Assembly (NCBI GenBank): GCA_019448385.1
Contig: JAGTXO010000002.1
Span: forward strand, 124,001-188,000
Reading direction: 5' to 3'
DNA: 64,000 nucleotides
Source: Diacronema lutheri
Taxonomy: Eukaryota; Haptophyta; Pavlovophyceae; Pavlovales; Pavlovaceae
The position numbers were made by a program, and so were the translations under genes. Of the stretch, positions 22,112 to 30,964 are shown piece after piece (within the stretch, counting starts at the first letter, position 1; each line of letters starts with the position of its first letter). The notes below the pieces were generated by a model. That model ran no database searches. It had not been told where the DNA came from and saw only the letters and a program-made list of their open reading frames with translations.

Positions 22112-22595
22112 GCTACCTCGCGCGCCTTTGCGAGCCGAACGACGCGCCGCAGGGCCGCGCTGCGCCGCGCTTGGGAGCGCGAGCCGCGCCACGCTGCTGC
22201 GAGTGCGGACAAGTCGCGGTCGGGTCCGGGAAGCGGTCTGTAGTTTATTTTGAATCGGGTGTGGGCAGGTGTTCTCCGCGGCCTGCGAGAGTGCAAGGCG
22301 GCGGCACAGCCTGCCGCAAATCACCCCTCCCCCACCCGGCGGGGGAGTCGCCGTCGTCCGCCGCCGGAATCCCAAAAGAGTGTATGAGTACACAGGGAGG
22401 GGGCCGCCGCCGGCCGAGAAGAAGAGGGAGAGCACTGTCATGTTGGTGCAATGATGTTCAACGACCAACGCTTGACGGCCAAGCCTTGGGCGCCACGCGC
22501 GTCGTCATCTATCGCCCGCTCCCGCGGCCGCGCCCAAATCGCCGTGCCAAGCTCCGTCCCGACTCGACCCGCGCCGACGCCAACGCGGCGACGGC
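22112..22595. other. Spacer between PHPT1 start and PDCD5 stop
   Basis: Roughly 480 bp between two minus-strand genes, holding the PHPT1 promoter and the PDCD5 3' end. No coding region is supported. A pyrimidine-rich stretch (CACCCCTCCCCCACCC near 22,322) and A-rich GAGAAGAAGAGGGAG (22,418-22,432) are visible. No TATA box is recognisable. Confidence 0.4.
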
Positions 22596-23089
22596 TCAGA
22601 CATCGTCATCCACGACAAAGTCGTCGTCCTCGTCGTAGCGACGCCGGCTGACCGTGATCTTTGGCTTCGCCTCCTCCCCCGGCCCGCTGATCTGCTCGAG
22701 GATCATGATGAGCTGCGGCTCGTCGATCTTGCTCCGCACCTGCCCCGAGCGCGCCATGTTGATCACGGCGTCCTCGACCCGCCTCGCCTTGTCCGCCTTC
22801 ACAATCGCGATGCGGCTCAAGCGCACGCGTGCCTCAGATGTCAAGATCTGGCCGAGCATCTCCTCGCGCATCTCCTCCATCCGCCTACGCCGCGCGCGCG
22901 CGTGCGCGCGCGTAAGCACGGCTGCGCAGCGTCCGCCACGACGCGGCGCGCGGACGCCGGCTGCGCGCGGGGCCGCATGCGCGCGCACGTTTGCTCGGCT
23001 TTCTGCTTTTGCATCTGCTCAACGTTGTACCCGCCTGGCGGGGTGGGCCCGCCCGCGGCGGGCACCTGGCTGAGGTCGCCAAGGTTCAT
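22596..23089 (-). CDS. PDCD5: PDCD5/TFAR19-family DNA-binding protein
   Basis: Two exons (23089-22989 and 22884-22596; 129 residues, the family's usual size). The 104-bp intron begins GTGCGC and ends TAG; its removal gives QKQKAEQT|RMEEMREEM, the expected charged first helix. The core LGQILTSEARVRLSRIAIVK, VEDAVINMARSGQV and QLIMILEQISG matches PDCD5, and the tail ends SRRRYDEDDD as in human PDCD5 and archaeal relatives. PDCD5 binds the CCT chaperonin and has roles in stress and apoptosis; archaeal members bind DNA. The start is only 29 bp from the first possible ATG of the divergent HIT gene. Confidence 0.95.
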
Positions 23090-23157
23090 CCCAACCGCCG
23101 AGCCGCCCTGCCGCTACGATGGCGTCGAGCCGCCCTTGGCGCGGGTGGAGGTGTACG

Positions 23158-23766
23158 ATGGCGTCGGGCGGAATCCGCTACGACTCGGACAGCGTGTTCG
23201 CAAAGATTGTGCGTGGAGAGCTGCCGTGCGTGAAGCTGTTCGAGACGCTGCACGCCATCGCCATCCTGGACGCGTTCCCCATGGTCAAGGGCCACGCCCT
23301 GCTGATCCCAAAGGCGGGCTTCCCGACGCTTGCAGACTGCCCGCCGGCGGTCGCGGCCGACGTCCTTCGCGAGCTTCCGAGGCTCGTGCGCGCCGTGATG
23401 GAGGCTACCGGCGCCGAGGGTGTGAACGTCGTCTCAAACAATGGCGCCGCGGCCGGCCAGGAGGTCTTCCACGTCCATTTCCACGTGATCCCGCGCTCGG
23501 CCGGCGACGGCCTCGTGCGGTTCGCGCCGTCTGCCGCGCAGATGCTCGACTCCGCGAGCGCCGAGGAGGTGGCCATGGCGATCCGCGAGCGCCTCGCGAG
23601 TGCCGGACCGGACGATGCATCTGCGCCGCCGGTCGCAGGCACTCCGCTCGCCATGCTCCTCGACGCGCACGCGCTCGTGCTGCGCTTGCACGAGTTCGTG
23701 CACCGGCACGTGGACGCGCTCGTCGTGCGCGTCGTGCGCGCGCTCTTCGGCCGCCTGCTCGGTTGA
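23158..23766 (+). CDS. HIT-family (histidine triad) nucleotide hydrolase/transferase
   Basis: Frame of 202 codons from ATG 23158; an in-frame ATG at 23119 would add 13 residues but lies only 29 bp from the PDCD5 start. The histidine triad FHVHFHVIPR follows NVVSNNGAAAGQEV as in HINT/FHIT-like enzymes, and the N-terminal FAKIVRGELPCVKLFE and LLIPKAGF complete the fold. Such enzymes hydrolyse AMP-linked substrates or dinucleoside polyphosphates. After the domain (about residue 140) comes a C-terminal extension ending in an amphipathic or membrane-associating helix (LHEFVHRHVDALVVRVVRAL), unusual for HINT and perhaps a membrane tether. Confidence 0.9.
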   Translation: MASGGIRYDSDSVFAKIVRGELPCVKLFETLHAIAILDAFPMVKGHALLIPKAGFPTLADCPPAVAADVLRELPRLVRAVMEATGAEGVNVVSNNGAAAGQEVFHVHFHVIPRSAGDGLVRFAPSAAQMLDSASAEEVAMAIRERLASAGPDDASAPPVAGTPLAMLLDAHALVLRLHEFVHRHVDALVVRVVRALFGRLLG

Positions 23767-23843
23767 AGCATGGTTTCGCGAGTCTGCGCGTGCACGACGT
23801 GGCGAAGCGCACGTCACGCCAAGGCGGCGAGACTGAGCAACCG

Positions 23844-25073
23844 CTACAATCCCTCTCCCTCTTTCCCTTTTGCGGCCGAGGCCGAAGGCCGCGCATCCAT
23901 GTCGAGGCCGTACCGTGCGCGGTAGTAGTCGCGCTCCGCCTCCGCCTTGCGCGCCACGCGGCTCGACAGCTGCGATTCGCGCTCGCACGCGCGCCGGACG
24001 AGCTGGGAGGCGCGCAGCTGGGCAAACTCATCGCAGCGCAGCTCGGCGTAGATGTCGAGCGTGCGCGCCGTTTCATACCGCTCGCAGATGCTCTGCTCGC
24101 ACGCCTCGGCCTCGTCGTCCACACGCGCGCGCACGACGACTGCGATGGCGAGCGACGCGATCATCTCGCGCGACAGCAGCCACGGTGGCGAGATGAGCAC
24201 GTCGTCGACGTGGCGGCAGCCAAGGACGCCCATCACGCGCTCGTTGAGCGTCAGAACCGGCTGCGCCGCTGGGCACACGCGGCGCACGGTCGCGTCGTCA
24301 TGCACGCCGACGATCAAGAAGTCGCCGAGGGCGCGCGCCGCGCGCATGGCGGCCACGTGCCCGGCGTGGAGGAGGTCAAAGGCGCCGTCGAGGTAGACAA
24401 CGCAGCGTGGCTCGTCGCGGGGCGCGCGCGCGGCGGGCGCAAAGTCGGCGAGCATGCGCGCCGTGAGCAAAAAGTGCGACGCGGCGCTCGGCGGCTCGGG
24501 GGCGGAGCGGCGCTCGCCCTGGTGTGCGCCCGCCGAGAGCATCCGTCGCAGCACGTCCGTCGTCGAGATGCCTTCGGTGCGCGGCACGGTGCGGTACTTG
24601 CCCAGCCGGATTGCCACCTCGTACACGTCCCTCCCGTCGACGATGCACGGGTCGTCGCCGTGCAGGATGAAGTCGATCTTGTGCTCGTCGAGGAGCGCGC
24701 GCACGTACGCGTCGTCCATTACGTACGGCACGCGCCGCACGACCTCGTCGACCCACCGGCAGCCGGCAACCGCTGCGGCGCGCTCGTCCTCGCTCATGAG
24801 CGGCGCGCCCTTAAGCCGCGTGACCGACTCGTCGTCGTTGACGCCCACCACCAGGTAGGTGCCCTGCGCGCGCCCCAGCCGGAACGCGTTGGCATGGCCA
24901 AAGTGCATCAGGTCAAAGACGCCGTCCATCCATACGCGCACCTCAGCGACCGCGCGCGGCGGAGCGCGCTCTCGCGCCCGGCGTAGCGCGCCACGCCGCG
25001 CGCCGCGCACGCGCCGAGCGACGAGAGCGAGGAGCGCCGCCGCCGCGGCCACGGCCGCGAGTCGGACGGCCAT
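23844..25073 (-). CDS. PCYT2: Ethanolamine-phosphate cytidylyltransferase
   Basis: Frame of 409 codons from ATG 25073 (an ATG at 25109 adds 12). Two cytidylyltransferase domains are present: the first with WMDGVFDLMHFGHANAFR and RTEGISTTD, the second with YLDGAFDLLHAGHVAAMR, each holding the HxGH nucleotide-binding signature. This duplicated layout is specific to CTP:phosphoethanolamine cytidylyltransferase, the rate-limiting enzyme of the Kennedy pathway for phosphatidylethanolamine. An N-terminal hydrophobic anchor (LAAVAAAAALLALVARRVRG) suggests ER or mitochondrial outer-membrane attachment, as in plants. The start lies 12-48 bp from an A/T element (CCTTTTCAAAAAAG, 25119-25132). Confidence 0.95.
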   Translation of the reverse strand: MAVRLAAVAAAAALLALVARRVRGARRGALRRARERAPPRAVAEVRVWMDGVFDLMHFGHANAFRLGRAQGTYLVVGVNDDESVTRLKGAPLMSEDERAAAVAGCRWVDEVVRRVPYVMDDAYVRALLDEHKIDFILHGDDPCIVDGRDVYEVAIRLGKYRTVPRTEGISTTDVLRRMLSAGAHQGERRSAPEPPSAASHFLLTARMLADFAPAARAPRDEPRCVVYLDGAFDLLHAGHVAAMRAARALGDFLIVGVHDDATVRRVCPAAQPVLTLNERVMGVLGCRHVDDVLISPPWLLSREMIASLAIAVVVRARVDDEAEACEQSICERYETARTLDIYAELRCDEFAQLRASQLVRRACERESQLSSRVARKAEAERDYYRARYGLDMDARPSASAAKGKEGEGL

Positions 25074-25208
25074 GAACTCGGTTCCCCCGCACTTTTGGGG
25101 CAGCACCATCAAGGCGCTCCTTTTCAAAAAAGAAGCGACGAGACGACCGCCTTGTTCGCCGTCCGGCAAGGAGATCTCGTCCGCATCCACGTGCAAGGAC
25201 CCCACCGA

Positions 25209-25209
<1 letters not shown>

Positions 25210-25268
<59 letters not shown>

Positions 25269-25285
25269 CCCCCCCCTCCCCCCCC
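25210..25285. repeat. Poly-C tract
   Basis: An uninterrupted run of 56 C (25210-25265), then T, ten C, T and eight C. It lies in the divergent region between the ECT gene and the ankyrin-repeat gene. On the minus strand it is poly-G and could form quadruplex structures. The true length may differ, since homopolymers are error-prone in sequencing. Confidence 0.9.
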
Positions 25286-25535
25286 TAGCCCGCGTCCTAC
25301 CATCGAGTGCGGCTGGAAAAGAAAAAGAAAGGTGCGCAAGATGACGAGCGCGCGAGCGGCGCGCGCGACACAACCCTACCTCGGAATCGCCGTCAAAGGT
25401 CCGGGCGGCCGGCCACGCGCTCGACACTCGCCACCTGCCCAGTTCCGGCCCACGAAAGCGCGGGAATCGACGACATTGGTGGCTACTCGATTCCCCCGCA
25501 GCTGGTGCTGACCCCGCTGTCCTGACGTAAGCGCC

Positions 25536-25550
25536 GTTAGTATAAAAGCG
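25536..25550 (+). promoter_or_regulatory. Upstream TATA-like element (copy 1)
   Basis: GTTAGTATAAAAGCG contains TATAAAAG and nearly matches the element at 25,898-25,915 directly before the ankyrin-repeat gene. The sequence after it (25,551-25,890) is open but shows no recognisable protein, so it may be a duplicated promoter or the relic of a second gene copy. Confidence 0.45.
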
Positions 25551-25897
25551 TCGTTAGCATAGGCGGGTGGCGGTACGCTTCGCGGCGGCGGCAGGGGGCT
25601 GCGACGCGGCGGGGAGGGCGGCGGCTCGCTGGCGGCGGGCGTCGCGCTCTGCAGCGGCGGCGGGCGGCTTGGCGACGTGGCAGGCGGCGGCTCGGGGGTG
25701 GCGGTCGTCGCCGACGATCTTCGGGCCTCGGCGTGCGCGTGCGCGTCGGCCGGTGGTGTGATTGACGGCGGCCACCGGTGCGGCGGCGCGCGGGCGGCGG
25801 CGCGCGGTGGCTAGGCGCGAGTGGGCCTTTGGGCCTGCTCCGCCTGGCGCCTCGCTGCACACTTCCTGACCCCATCTGTTGACCCGTCGGAAAGCGT

Positions 25898-25915
25898 CGT
25901 TAGTATATAAAAGCG
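25898..25915 (+). promoter_or_regulatory. TATA box of the ankyrin-repeat gene (copy 2)
   Basis: CGTTAGTATATAAAAGCG includes TATATAAAAG about 30 bp before the ATG at 25,945. It is the clearest classical TATA box in the window. The spacing implies a very short 5' leader of about 5-15 nt. Confidence 0.65.
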
Positions 25916-25944
25916 GCGGCGGCCCATAACAGGAAAGCGGCGGC

Positions 25945-27648
25945 ATGGCGCCCCCATCGGGCAAGCGCGCGCGCACCTGCGGCGGCGCCACCGCGAGCGC
26001 GGCGGCGGCGGCACGGGAGCTGTGCAGCCTGCTGCTCGAGATGCGCGCCGAGTTGGCGGCGATGCGCGGGGTCGTCGCCGCGCAGTTGCGCCGCCTCGAG
26101 CAGCGCGTCGCGCGGATGGAGCGCGCGCACGCGTTCGCCGCCGGCGTGCGCGGCGCGTGCGCCGCGCCGCGCGCCGACAAAGGCGGTGGTGATGTCTTGC
26201 GTCGCGTGGAGCGCGTGCCTGCTCGGACGCTTCGTCTTGATGACCTCTCCGCCGACGTGCTCGCGAGCATCGCCGCGCAGCTGCCCGAGGACGACGAGCT
26301 CGCGGCCGAGCTCACGTGCCGCAAGCTGCGCGGCGCGGTCGAGCGGCGGCGGCTCGCGGCCGGCCAGACGGGCGCGCGCACGCGCGAGGAGTCGGCGCTG
26401 AGCTCGAGCGCGCGGCTGGAATGGTCGGTCGCGTGCGGCCTGCCGCTGACGTGCTGGCTGTGCGAGTGCGCTGCGGCTCGTGGGCAGCTGCTTGAGCTGA
26501 GCTGGCTGCGCGCGCACGCCTGCCCGTGGGACGAGTTGACGTGCACCTTTGCAGCGGATGGCGGGCACCTGGCGGTGCTGCAGTGGGCGCGGACCAACGG
26601 CTGCCCGTGGGACGAGGAGACGTGCAGCTCTGCAGCGATGAATGGGCACCTGGCCGTGCTGCAGTGGGCGAGGGCCAACGGCTGCCCGTGGGATGAAGGT
26701 ACGTGCCGCTGTGCAGCGATGAATGGGCACCTGGCCGTGCTGCAGTGGGCGAGGGCCAACGGCTGCCCGTGGGATGAAGGTACGTGCCGCTCTGCAGCGG
26801 CTAATGGGCGCCTGGCCGTGCTGCAGTGGGCGCGGACCAACGGCTGCCCGTGGGACGAGGAGACGTGCAGCTGTGCAGCCGCTTTTGGGCACCTGGCGGT
26901 GCTGCAGTGGGCGCGGACCAACGGCTGCCCGTGGAACGAGGAGACGTGCAGCTGCGCAGCGGCTGGTGGGCACCTGGCGGTGCTGCGGTGGGCGCGGACC
27001 AACGGCTGCCCGTGGGACGAGGAGACGTGCAGCTGTGCAGCCGCTTTTGGGCAACTGGCGGTGCTGCAATGGGCGAGGGCCAACGGCTGCCCGTGGAACG
27101 AGCAGACGTGCAGCTCTGCAGCGACGCGTGGGCACCTGGCCGTGCTGCAGTGGGCGAGGGCCAACGGCTGCCCGTGGGATGAAGGTACGTGCCGCTCTGC
27201 AGCCGGTTTTGGGCGCCTGGCCGTGCTGCAATGGGCGAGGGCCAACGGCTGCCCGTGGGGCGAGAGTACGTGCAGATGTGCGGCGGATGGCGGGCAACTG
27301 GCGGTGCTGCAGTGGGCGAGGGCCAACGGCTGCCCGTGGGACGAGGAGACGTGCAGCTGTGCAGCGACGCGTGGGCGCCTGGCCATGCTGCAGTGGGCGA
27401 GGGCCAACGGCTGCCCGTGGGACGAGCAGACGTGCAGCTCTGCAGCGATGAATGGGCACCTGGCCGTGCTGCAATGGGCGAGGGCCAACGGCTGCCCGTG
27501 GGACGAGGAGACGTGCACCTTTGCAGCGGCTGGGGACCACCTGGCCGTGCTGCAGTGGGCTGTTCAAAATGGCTGCGCGATAGACGTACAGGAATGCGTC
27601 GCTGCAGCCCGCGATCCTACAGTCGTCGAGTGGCTCTCTGCTCTCTGA
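25945..27648 (+). CDS. Expanded ankyrin-type repeat protein with F-box-like N-terminus
   Basis: Single frame of 567 codons from ATG 25945. Residues about 95-140 resemble an F-box (LDDLSADVLASIAAQL, ELTCRKLRGAVE). From about residue 195 there are twelve nearly identical 27-residue repeats with consensus TC-S-AA--GHLAVLQWARANGCPWDEE, plus one degenerate copy at each end; the last drifts to an end cap (VVEWLSAL). These are the short ankyrin-like repeats known from haptophytes, brown algae and giant viruses. F-box plus ankyrin architecture suggests a substrate adaptor of SCF ubiquitin ligases. The 81-bp DNA repeat is highly uniform, indicating recent expansion or gene conversion. Has its own TATA box. 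Partners unknown. Confidence 0.85.
   Translation: MAPPSGKRARTCGGATASAAAAARELCSLLLEMRAELAAMRGVVAAQLRRLEQRVARMERAHAFAAGVRGACAAPRADKGGGDVLRRVERVPARTLRLDDLSADVLASIAAQLPEDDELAAELTCRKLRGAVERRRLAAGQTGARTREESALSSSARLEWSVACGLPLTCWLCECAAARGQLLELSWLRAHACPWDELTCTFAADGGHLAVLQWARTNGCPWDEETCSSAAMNGHLAVLQWARANGCPWDEGTCRCAAMNGHLAVLQWARANGCPWDEGTCRSAAANGRLAVLQWARTNGCPWDEETCSCAAAFGHLAVLQWARTNGCPWNEETCSCAAAGGHLAVLRWARTNGCPWDEETCSCAAAFGQLAVLQWARANGCPWNEQTCSSAATRGHLAVLQWARANGCPWDEGTCRSAAGFGRLAVLQWARANGCPWGESTCRCAADGGQLAVLQWARANGCPWDEETCSCAATRGRLAMLQWARANGCPWDEQTCSSAAMNGHLAVLQWARANGCPWDEETCTFAAAGDHLAVLQWAVQNGCAIDVQECVAAARDPTVVEWLSAL
26531..27590 (+). repeat. 81-bp coding tandem repeat array
   Basis: About thirteen copies of an 81-bp unit with near-identical cores (GGCTGCCCGTGGGACGAGGA, CTGGCGGTGCTGCAGTGGGC). 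Variation is concentrated at a few positions: the AA-x-x-G loop, R-A/T-N, and D/N/G-E-x. Confidence 0.95.
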
Positions 27649-27857
27649 CGGCTGACAGCGCGGGCCTCACTTCGAGTTTGACCGCGCTTGAAAATGCGTC
27701 GCAACGCGCTTCGAGCGATGGGTGGCCTGGTGAGTGTCACGAGCACGCCCGATGATGCCAGCGCGCGCTCAGACCGGGAACGCGCGCGACGACAGCGCGG
27801 CACCACCGGGCCCCGTAGGCGATGGCGGTCTCCGCCCGCCGCGGCCAACGCCGCGCA

Positions 27858-30773
27858 CTACTGCGCCTCGGCCGCCGCGGGCGGCGCGGCGACGGGCCGC
27901 TCGTCTTCGTCGCCGTCCTCCGCGTTGAGCAGCAGCTGCGCCGGGCGCGTGACCGCCGGCGCCCAGCGGAGCAGCTCGAACGGCACGGACATCAGGTCAG
28001 TCGCAAAGAGCGTGCGCCGCAGCGCCACGCTCGACTCGGCGCTCGCGCTCGCCACCTTTGGGTACCGCTGCGAGAAGTGCGTGAGCAGCACGCGGTACGC
28101 GCCCGTGCGCACGCCCACGTCCATGGCCTCGGAGACGGTCGAGTGCCGGCGCGACACCGCCTCGGCGCCAAGCGCGTCCTCAAACGTGGCCTCGTGGATG
28201 AGCGCGAGCAGGTGCGGCGCGCGCTGCGCCGCGCGCACGAACGCCTCGCACGGCCGCGTGTCGCCCGAGTAGCCCACGCTCCACTCGACGTCGCCGTCCG
28301 CGCACGGCGCGCCGGCGGGCGCGCCCGCCGCCTGCGCGCGCTGCGCGCTGCGCACGGTGAGGAGAAGTGCCCACGCGTCCGCGCAGTGCTCGACGTGCAC
28401 GGCGGACGCGGCGCACACGCCGAGCAGCGGTGCGGCCCGCCCGGCCTGCGCGGCCAGCTGCGCGTCGAGCGCGGGCAGGCGCGCGTGCACCGCCGAGCAG
28501 TGCGCAAACGTGAAGCTGTCGGCGCGCAGCACGGCGGGTACGCACGCTGCCAGCCACGGCTCCAGCCGGCGCGGGCCGACGACAAGCGCCGCGCGGAGCG
28601 CCGCGCACGTCCCGTTGCGCGCGCGCAGCGCGCGCGCGCGCTCGGCGAGCACGGCGGGCAGGCCGAGGTGGTGGTCCGCATGCGCGTGAGAGATCCAAAT
28701 GCACGCGACGGTGACGAGGAGCTCGGCGGCGGCGTCAAACCCAAACCGGCGGCGCAGCTGGCCGAGCGTGCCCTCGCCGCAGTCGAGAAGCACGCACGCG
28801 CCCGCCGGCAATCGCACGAGCGTTGACGAGACGTTGCGATACTTTGATGGCATCGCCGCGCCGGTGCCGAGGAAGACGACCTCGCCGCCAGCGAGCGCGC
28901 CGCGCGCGGCGGCGAGCGCGAGCGCGGCGGGCAACTCGTCGTACGGCGCGGCCGCGGCAGCGCGGTGCGCGCCGCGCTCGGCACTCGGCACATCTGCGTC
29001 CGCCTCGCCCGCGCGCTCGGCCGTGCTGCACACCTCGCCGAACGCCTCGCCCGCGCGCGCGGGGCCGTTCGGCTCATCCGGCAGGGGCGAAATGCCGGCT
29101 GCGTTGAGCGCGGCGGGCAGCTGGCGCACCGCGCGCGCGAGGCCGTTGGGCTCATCCGGCAGGGGCGAAATGCCGGCTGCGTTGAGCGCGGCGGGCAGCT
29201 GGCGCACCGCGCGCGCGAGGCCGCCAACGGCGCGCAGCGTGGCGCGCACGTGCGCGTCATCGAGCGCCTGCGCCTCGCCCCTCGAGTTGGCCCAGCGCAC
29301 GAGCCGCGCACACTCGCTCACGTCGAGCGCGCGCCGCTCGGCCGGCCACACGACCAGCCGCGCGAGGAGCCGCGCGTCGTGCACCGCGCACCCGCGCGAC
29401 CCGCTCTGCACCGCGTGCCGCGCCGCCGCGCCGGCGAACGGGCGCGTGGCGGCGCCGTCCGCCTCGTCAATGCCGGGCGGCGCGGGCAGCGCGTGCGGCA
29501 GCGGATAGAGCGACGGGAGCACGCCGTGCATCAGCGTCTGCAGCCGCGCGCCCGCCACGAAGGCGTGCTCGCTCGCGCACGCCGTCGGCTCGACGACGAG
29601 GTGGTGCGCGTCTGCGCCGAGCGCGGCGCAGAGGTCGCCCATCTCGGTGCTGCGCCAGACGGACGCGTCGCACACGTGCGCGCACGCCGCGACGGGCGTC
29701 TGCGCCACGAGGCGGAGGAGGGCGGCGTGGTGCGCGAGCGCGCGCGCGTGCGCAACGGTGGGCGTCACGAGCACGAGCAGCAGCGACGCGCGCGCGCCCT
29801 CCGAGACCACGTCGCGCGGGTGCACGACAAGCCCGGACGCGAGCGTGACGCTCTCGCCGCGCACGAGCTTGCCCCTCGCCGCGCCGATCACGCCGAGCTC
29901 GGCCGCGCGCTGCGCGTTCAGCTTGCCCACGCCGCCCGGCAGCTCGACCACGTAGCTGAGCGAGCTGCCGTGGCGCGCGCGCGCGTGCGCGCCAGCGAAC
30001 GCGTCGGCCGAGGGCAGCATTCGCCGGCGCTTCGATGCTGGCGGCGAGGGCGCGCCTAGCGGCTCGCCAGGCGCGCCGTTCGGCCGCGCACCAGCCGCTG
30101 GCGCGCTGCACGGAGTCGGATCGAGCGCATCCGTCGTGCCGAGTGCTGCTGGAAGGCGCGCCGCGTGGTCTGCAGTCAGGCATGGCGCCCGTGCTTGCGA
30201 GGCGCGCGGCTCGGACGATGGCGCCCCGCCGCCGTCGGGCTCGCCGTCGCTGTCGGGCGCGCCGTCTTCGTTGCCGACCGGCAGCGCGAGCGCGTAAAGC
30301 CGAACACCGTCGTCCTCGGCAAAGGGCAGGAGAAGCTCGTCGTCGCCCACGGCGGGCGGTGGCGGCTTGTCCGCTGCGGCCAGCGCGGGCGCGACGCGCG
30401 GTAGCTCGTCGATGGTGCCAAGCTTCGCATGCGCGGGCAGGAAGTGGCCGGCCGCTCGCACGATCGCCGCAGTGCCCGTCGGCCCGTGCACCGGCACTGC
30501 GCGACCGTGCCCGGCATCGGCGAGCGTGATGAGCAGGCCGGGCAGCCCGCCGATCGTCGACGAGTCAAGCGCAGTGAGCATCACGCGCTGCAGCCTGCCG
30601 CTCAGCCGGATGTGCTGCTCGCCGCACAGGCGCTGCAAGCCCTCGCCCGCATTGAACAGGTAGCACGTGGAGCCGCGCGTGCGCGGCACGTGCAGGAGCA
30701 GGCATGGCGCCGTGTCGGCACCGCCCGTGCCGAGCACCTGCAATGAGACGGGCCCGTGGATGGGTGCAGACAT
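27858..30773 (-). CDS. ELAC2: Ribonuclease Z, long form (ELAC2-like tRNA 3' processing endonuclease)
   Basis: Frame of 971 codons from ATG 30773. The N-terminal half has the inactive metallo-beta-lactamase features of long RNase Z (SLQVLGTGGADTAP, CYLFNAGEGLQRLCGEQ, LTALDSSTIGGLPGLLITL). The C-terminal half has the active site: VVFLGTGAAMPSKYRNVSST, the HxHxDH motif in ISHAHADHHLGLP, GYSGDTRPCEAF, EATFEDAL and LLTHFSQRYPKV. The enzyme cleaves the 3' trailer of pre-tRNAs in nucleus and mitochondria. A long Ala/Pro-rich linker with a 78-bp duplication joins the halves. It is head to head with the MFSD5-like gene, 191 bp between starts. Confidence 0.95.
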   Translation of the reverse strand: MSAPIHGPVSLQVLGTGGADTAPCLLLHVPRTRGSTCYLFNAGEGLQRLCGEQHIRLSGRLQRVMLTALDSSTIGGLPGLLITLADAGHGRAVPVHGPTGTAAIVRAAGHFLPAHAKLGTIDELPRVAPALAAADKPPPPAVGDDELLLPFAEDDGVRLYALALPVGNEDGAPDSDGEPDGGGAPSSEPRASQARAPCLTADHAARLPAALGTTDALDPTPCSAPAAGARPNGAPGEPLGAPSPPASKRRRMLPSADAFAGAHARARHGSSLSYVVELPGGVGKLNAQRAAELGVIGAARGKLVRGESVTLASGLVVHPRDVVSEGARASLLLVLVTPTVAHARALAHHAALLRLVAQTPVAACAHVCDASVWRSTEMGDLCAALGADAHHLVVEPTACASEHAFVAGARLQTLMHGVLPSLYPLPHALPAPPGIDEADGAATRPFAGAAARHAVQSGSRGCAVHDARLLARLVVWPAERRALDVSECARLVRWANSRGEAQALDDAHVRATLRAVGGLARAVRQLPAALNAAGISPLPDEPNGLARAVRQLPAALNAAGISPLPDEPNGPARAGEAFGEVCSTAERAGEADADVPSAERGAHRAAAAAPYDELPAALALAAARGALAGGEVVFLGTGAAMPSKYRNVSSTLVRLPAGACVLLDCGEGTLGQLRRRFGFDAAAELLVTVACIWISHAHADHHLGLPAVLAERARALRARNGTCAALRAALVVGPRRLEPWLAACVPAVLRADSFTFAHCSAVHARLPALDAQLAAQAGRAAPLLGVCAASAVHVEHCADAWALLLTVRSAQRAQAAGAPAGAPCADGDVEWSVGYSGDTRPCEAFVRAAQRAPHLLALIHEATFEDALGAEAVSRRHSTVSEAMDVGVRTGAYRVLLTHFSQRYPKVASASAESSVALRRTLFATDLMSVPFELLRWAPAVTRPAQLLLNAEDGDEDERPVAAPPAAAEAQ
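29066..29222. repeat. 78-bp tandem duplication in the RNase Z linker
   Basis: Two adjacent, almost identical 78-bp copies (period from 29,071 to 29,149), encoding on the minus strand two copies of a 26-residue segment (begins NGLARAVRQLPAALNAAG, ends PLPDEP). It lies between the two metallo-beta-lactamase halves, where length should be tolerated. Confidence 0.9.
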
Positions 30774-30964
30774 CGCGTCAAGCCCGCCGTCGTGCCGCCG
30801 CAGACGCGATGCACCGCGTTGCCGAGCGGACGCGGCCGGCCGCGTCGCCACTACTTTGGCGAAGGGCGGAGGAAAAGCGGTGTCGTTGGCAGAATCGTGT
30901 CGGCGGTGCGGCGCGCGGCGCGGAGGTGGTGCGCTGCGCGGGTGGGGCGCTTCGGCTGGCGCGC

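Noticed and set aside
22112-22468. N-terminal extension of PHPT1 upstream to 22468
   Set aside because: The extra residues include proline- and arginine-rich noise; ATG 22111 gives the normal family length.
25551-25890. Small plus-strand frame after the first TATA-like element
   Set aside because: Low-complexity Ala/Arg translation with no family resemblance; no evidence that it is a gene rather than duplicated promoter sequence.
26531-27590. Regularly spaced direct repeats resembling a CRISPR array
   Set aside because: The period is 81 bp with no unique spacers, the unit is coding and continuous, and the genome is eukaryotic.
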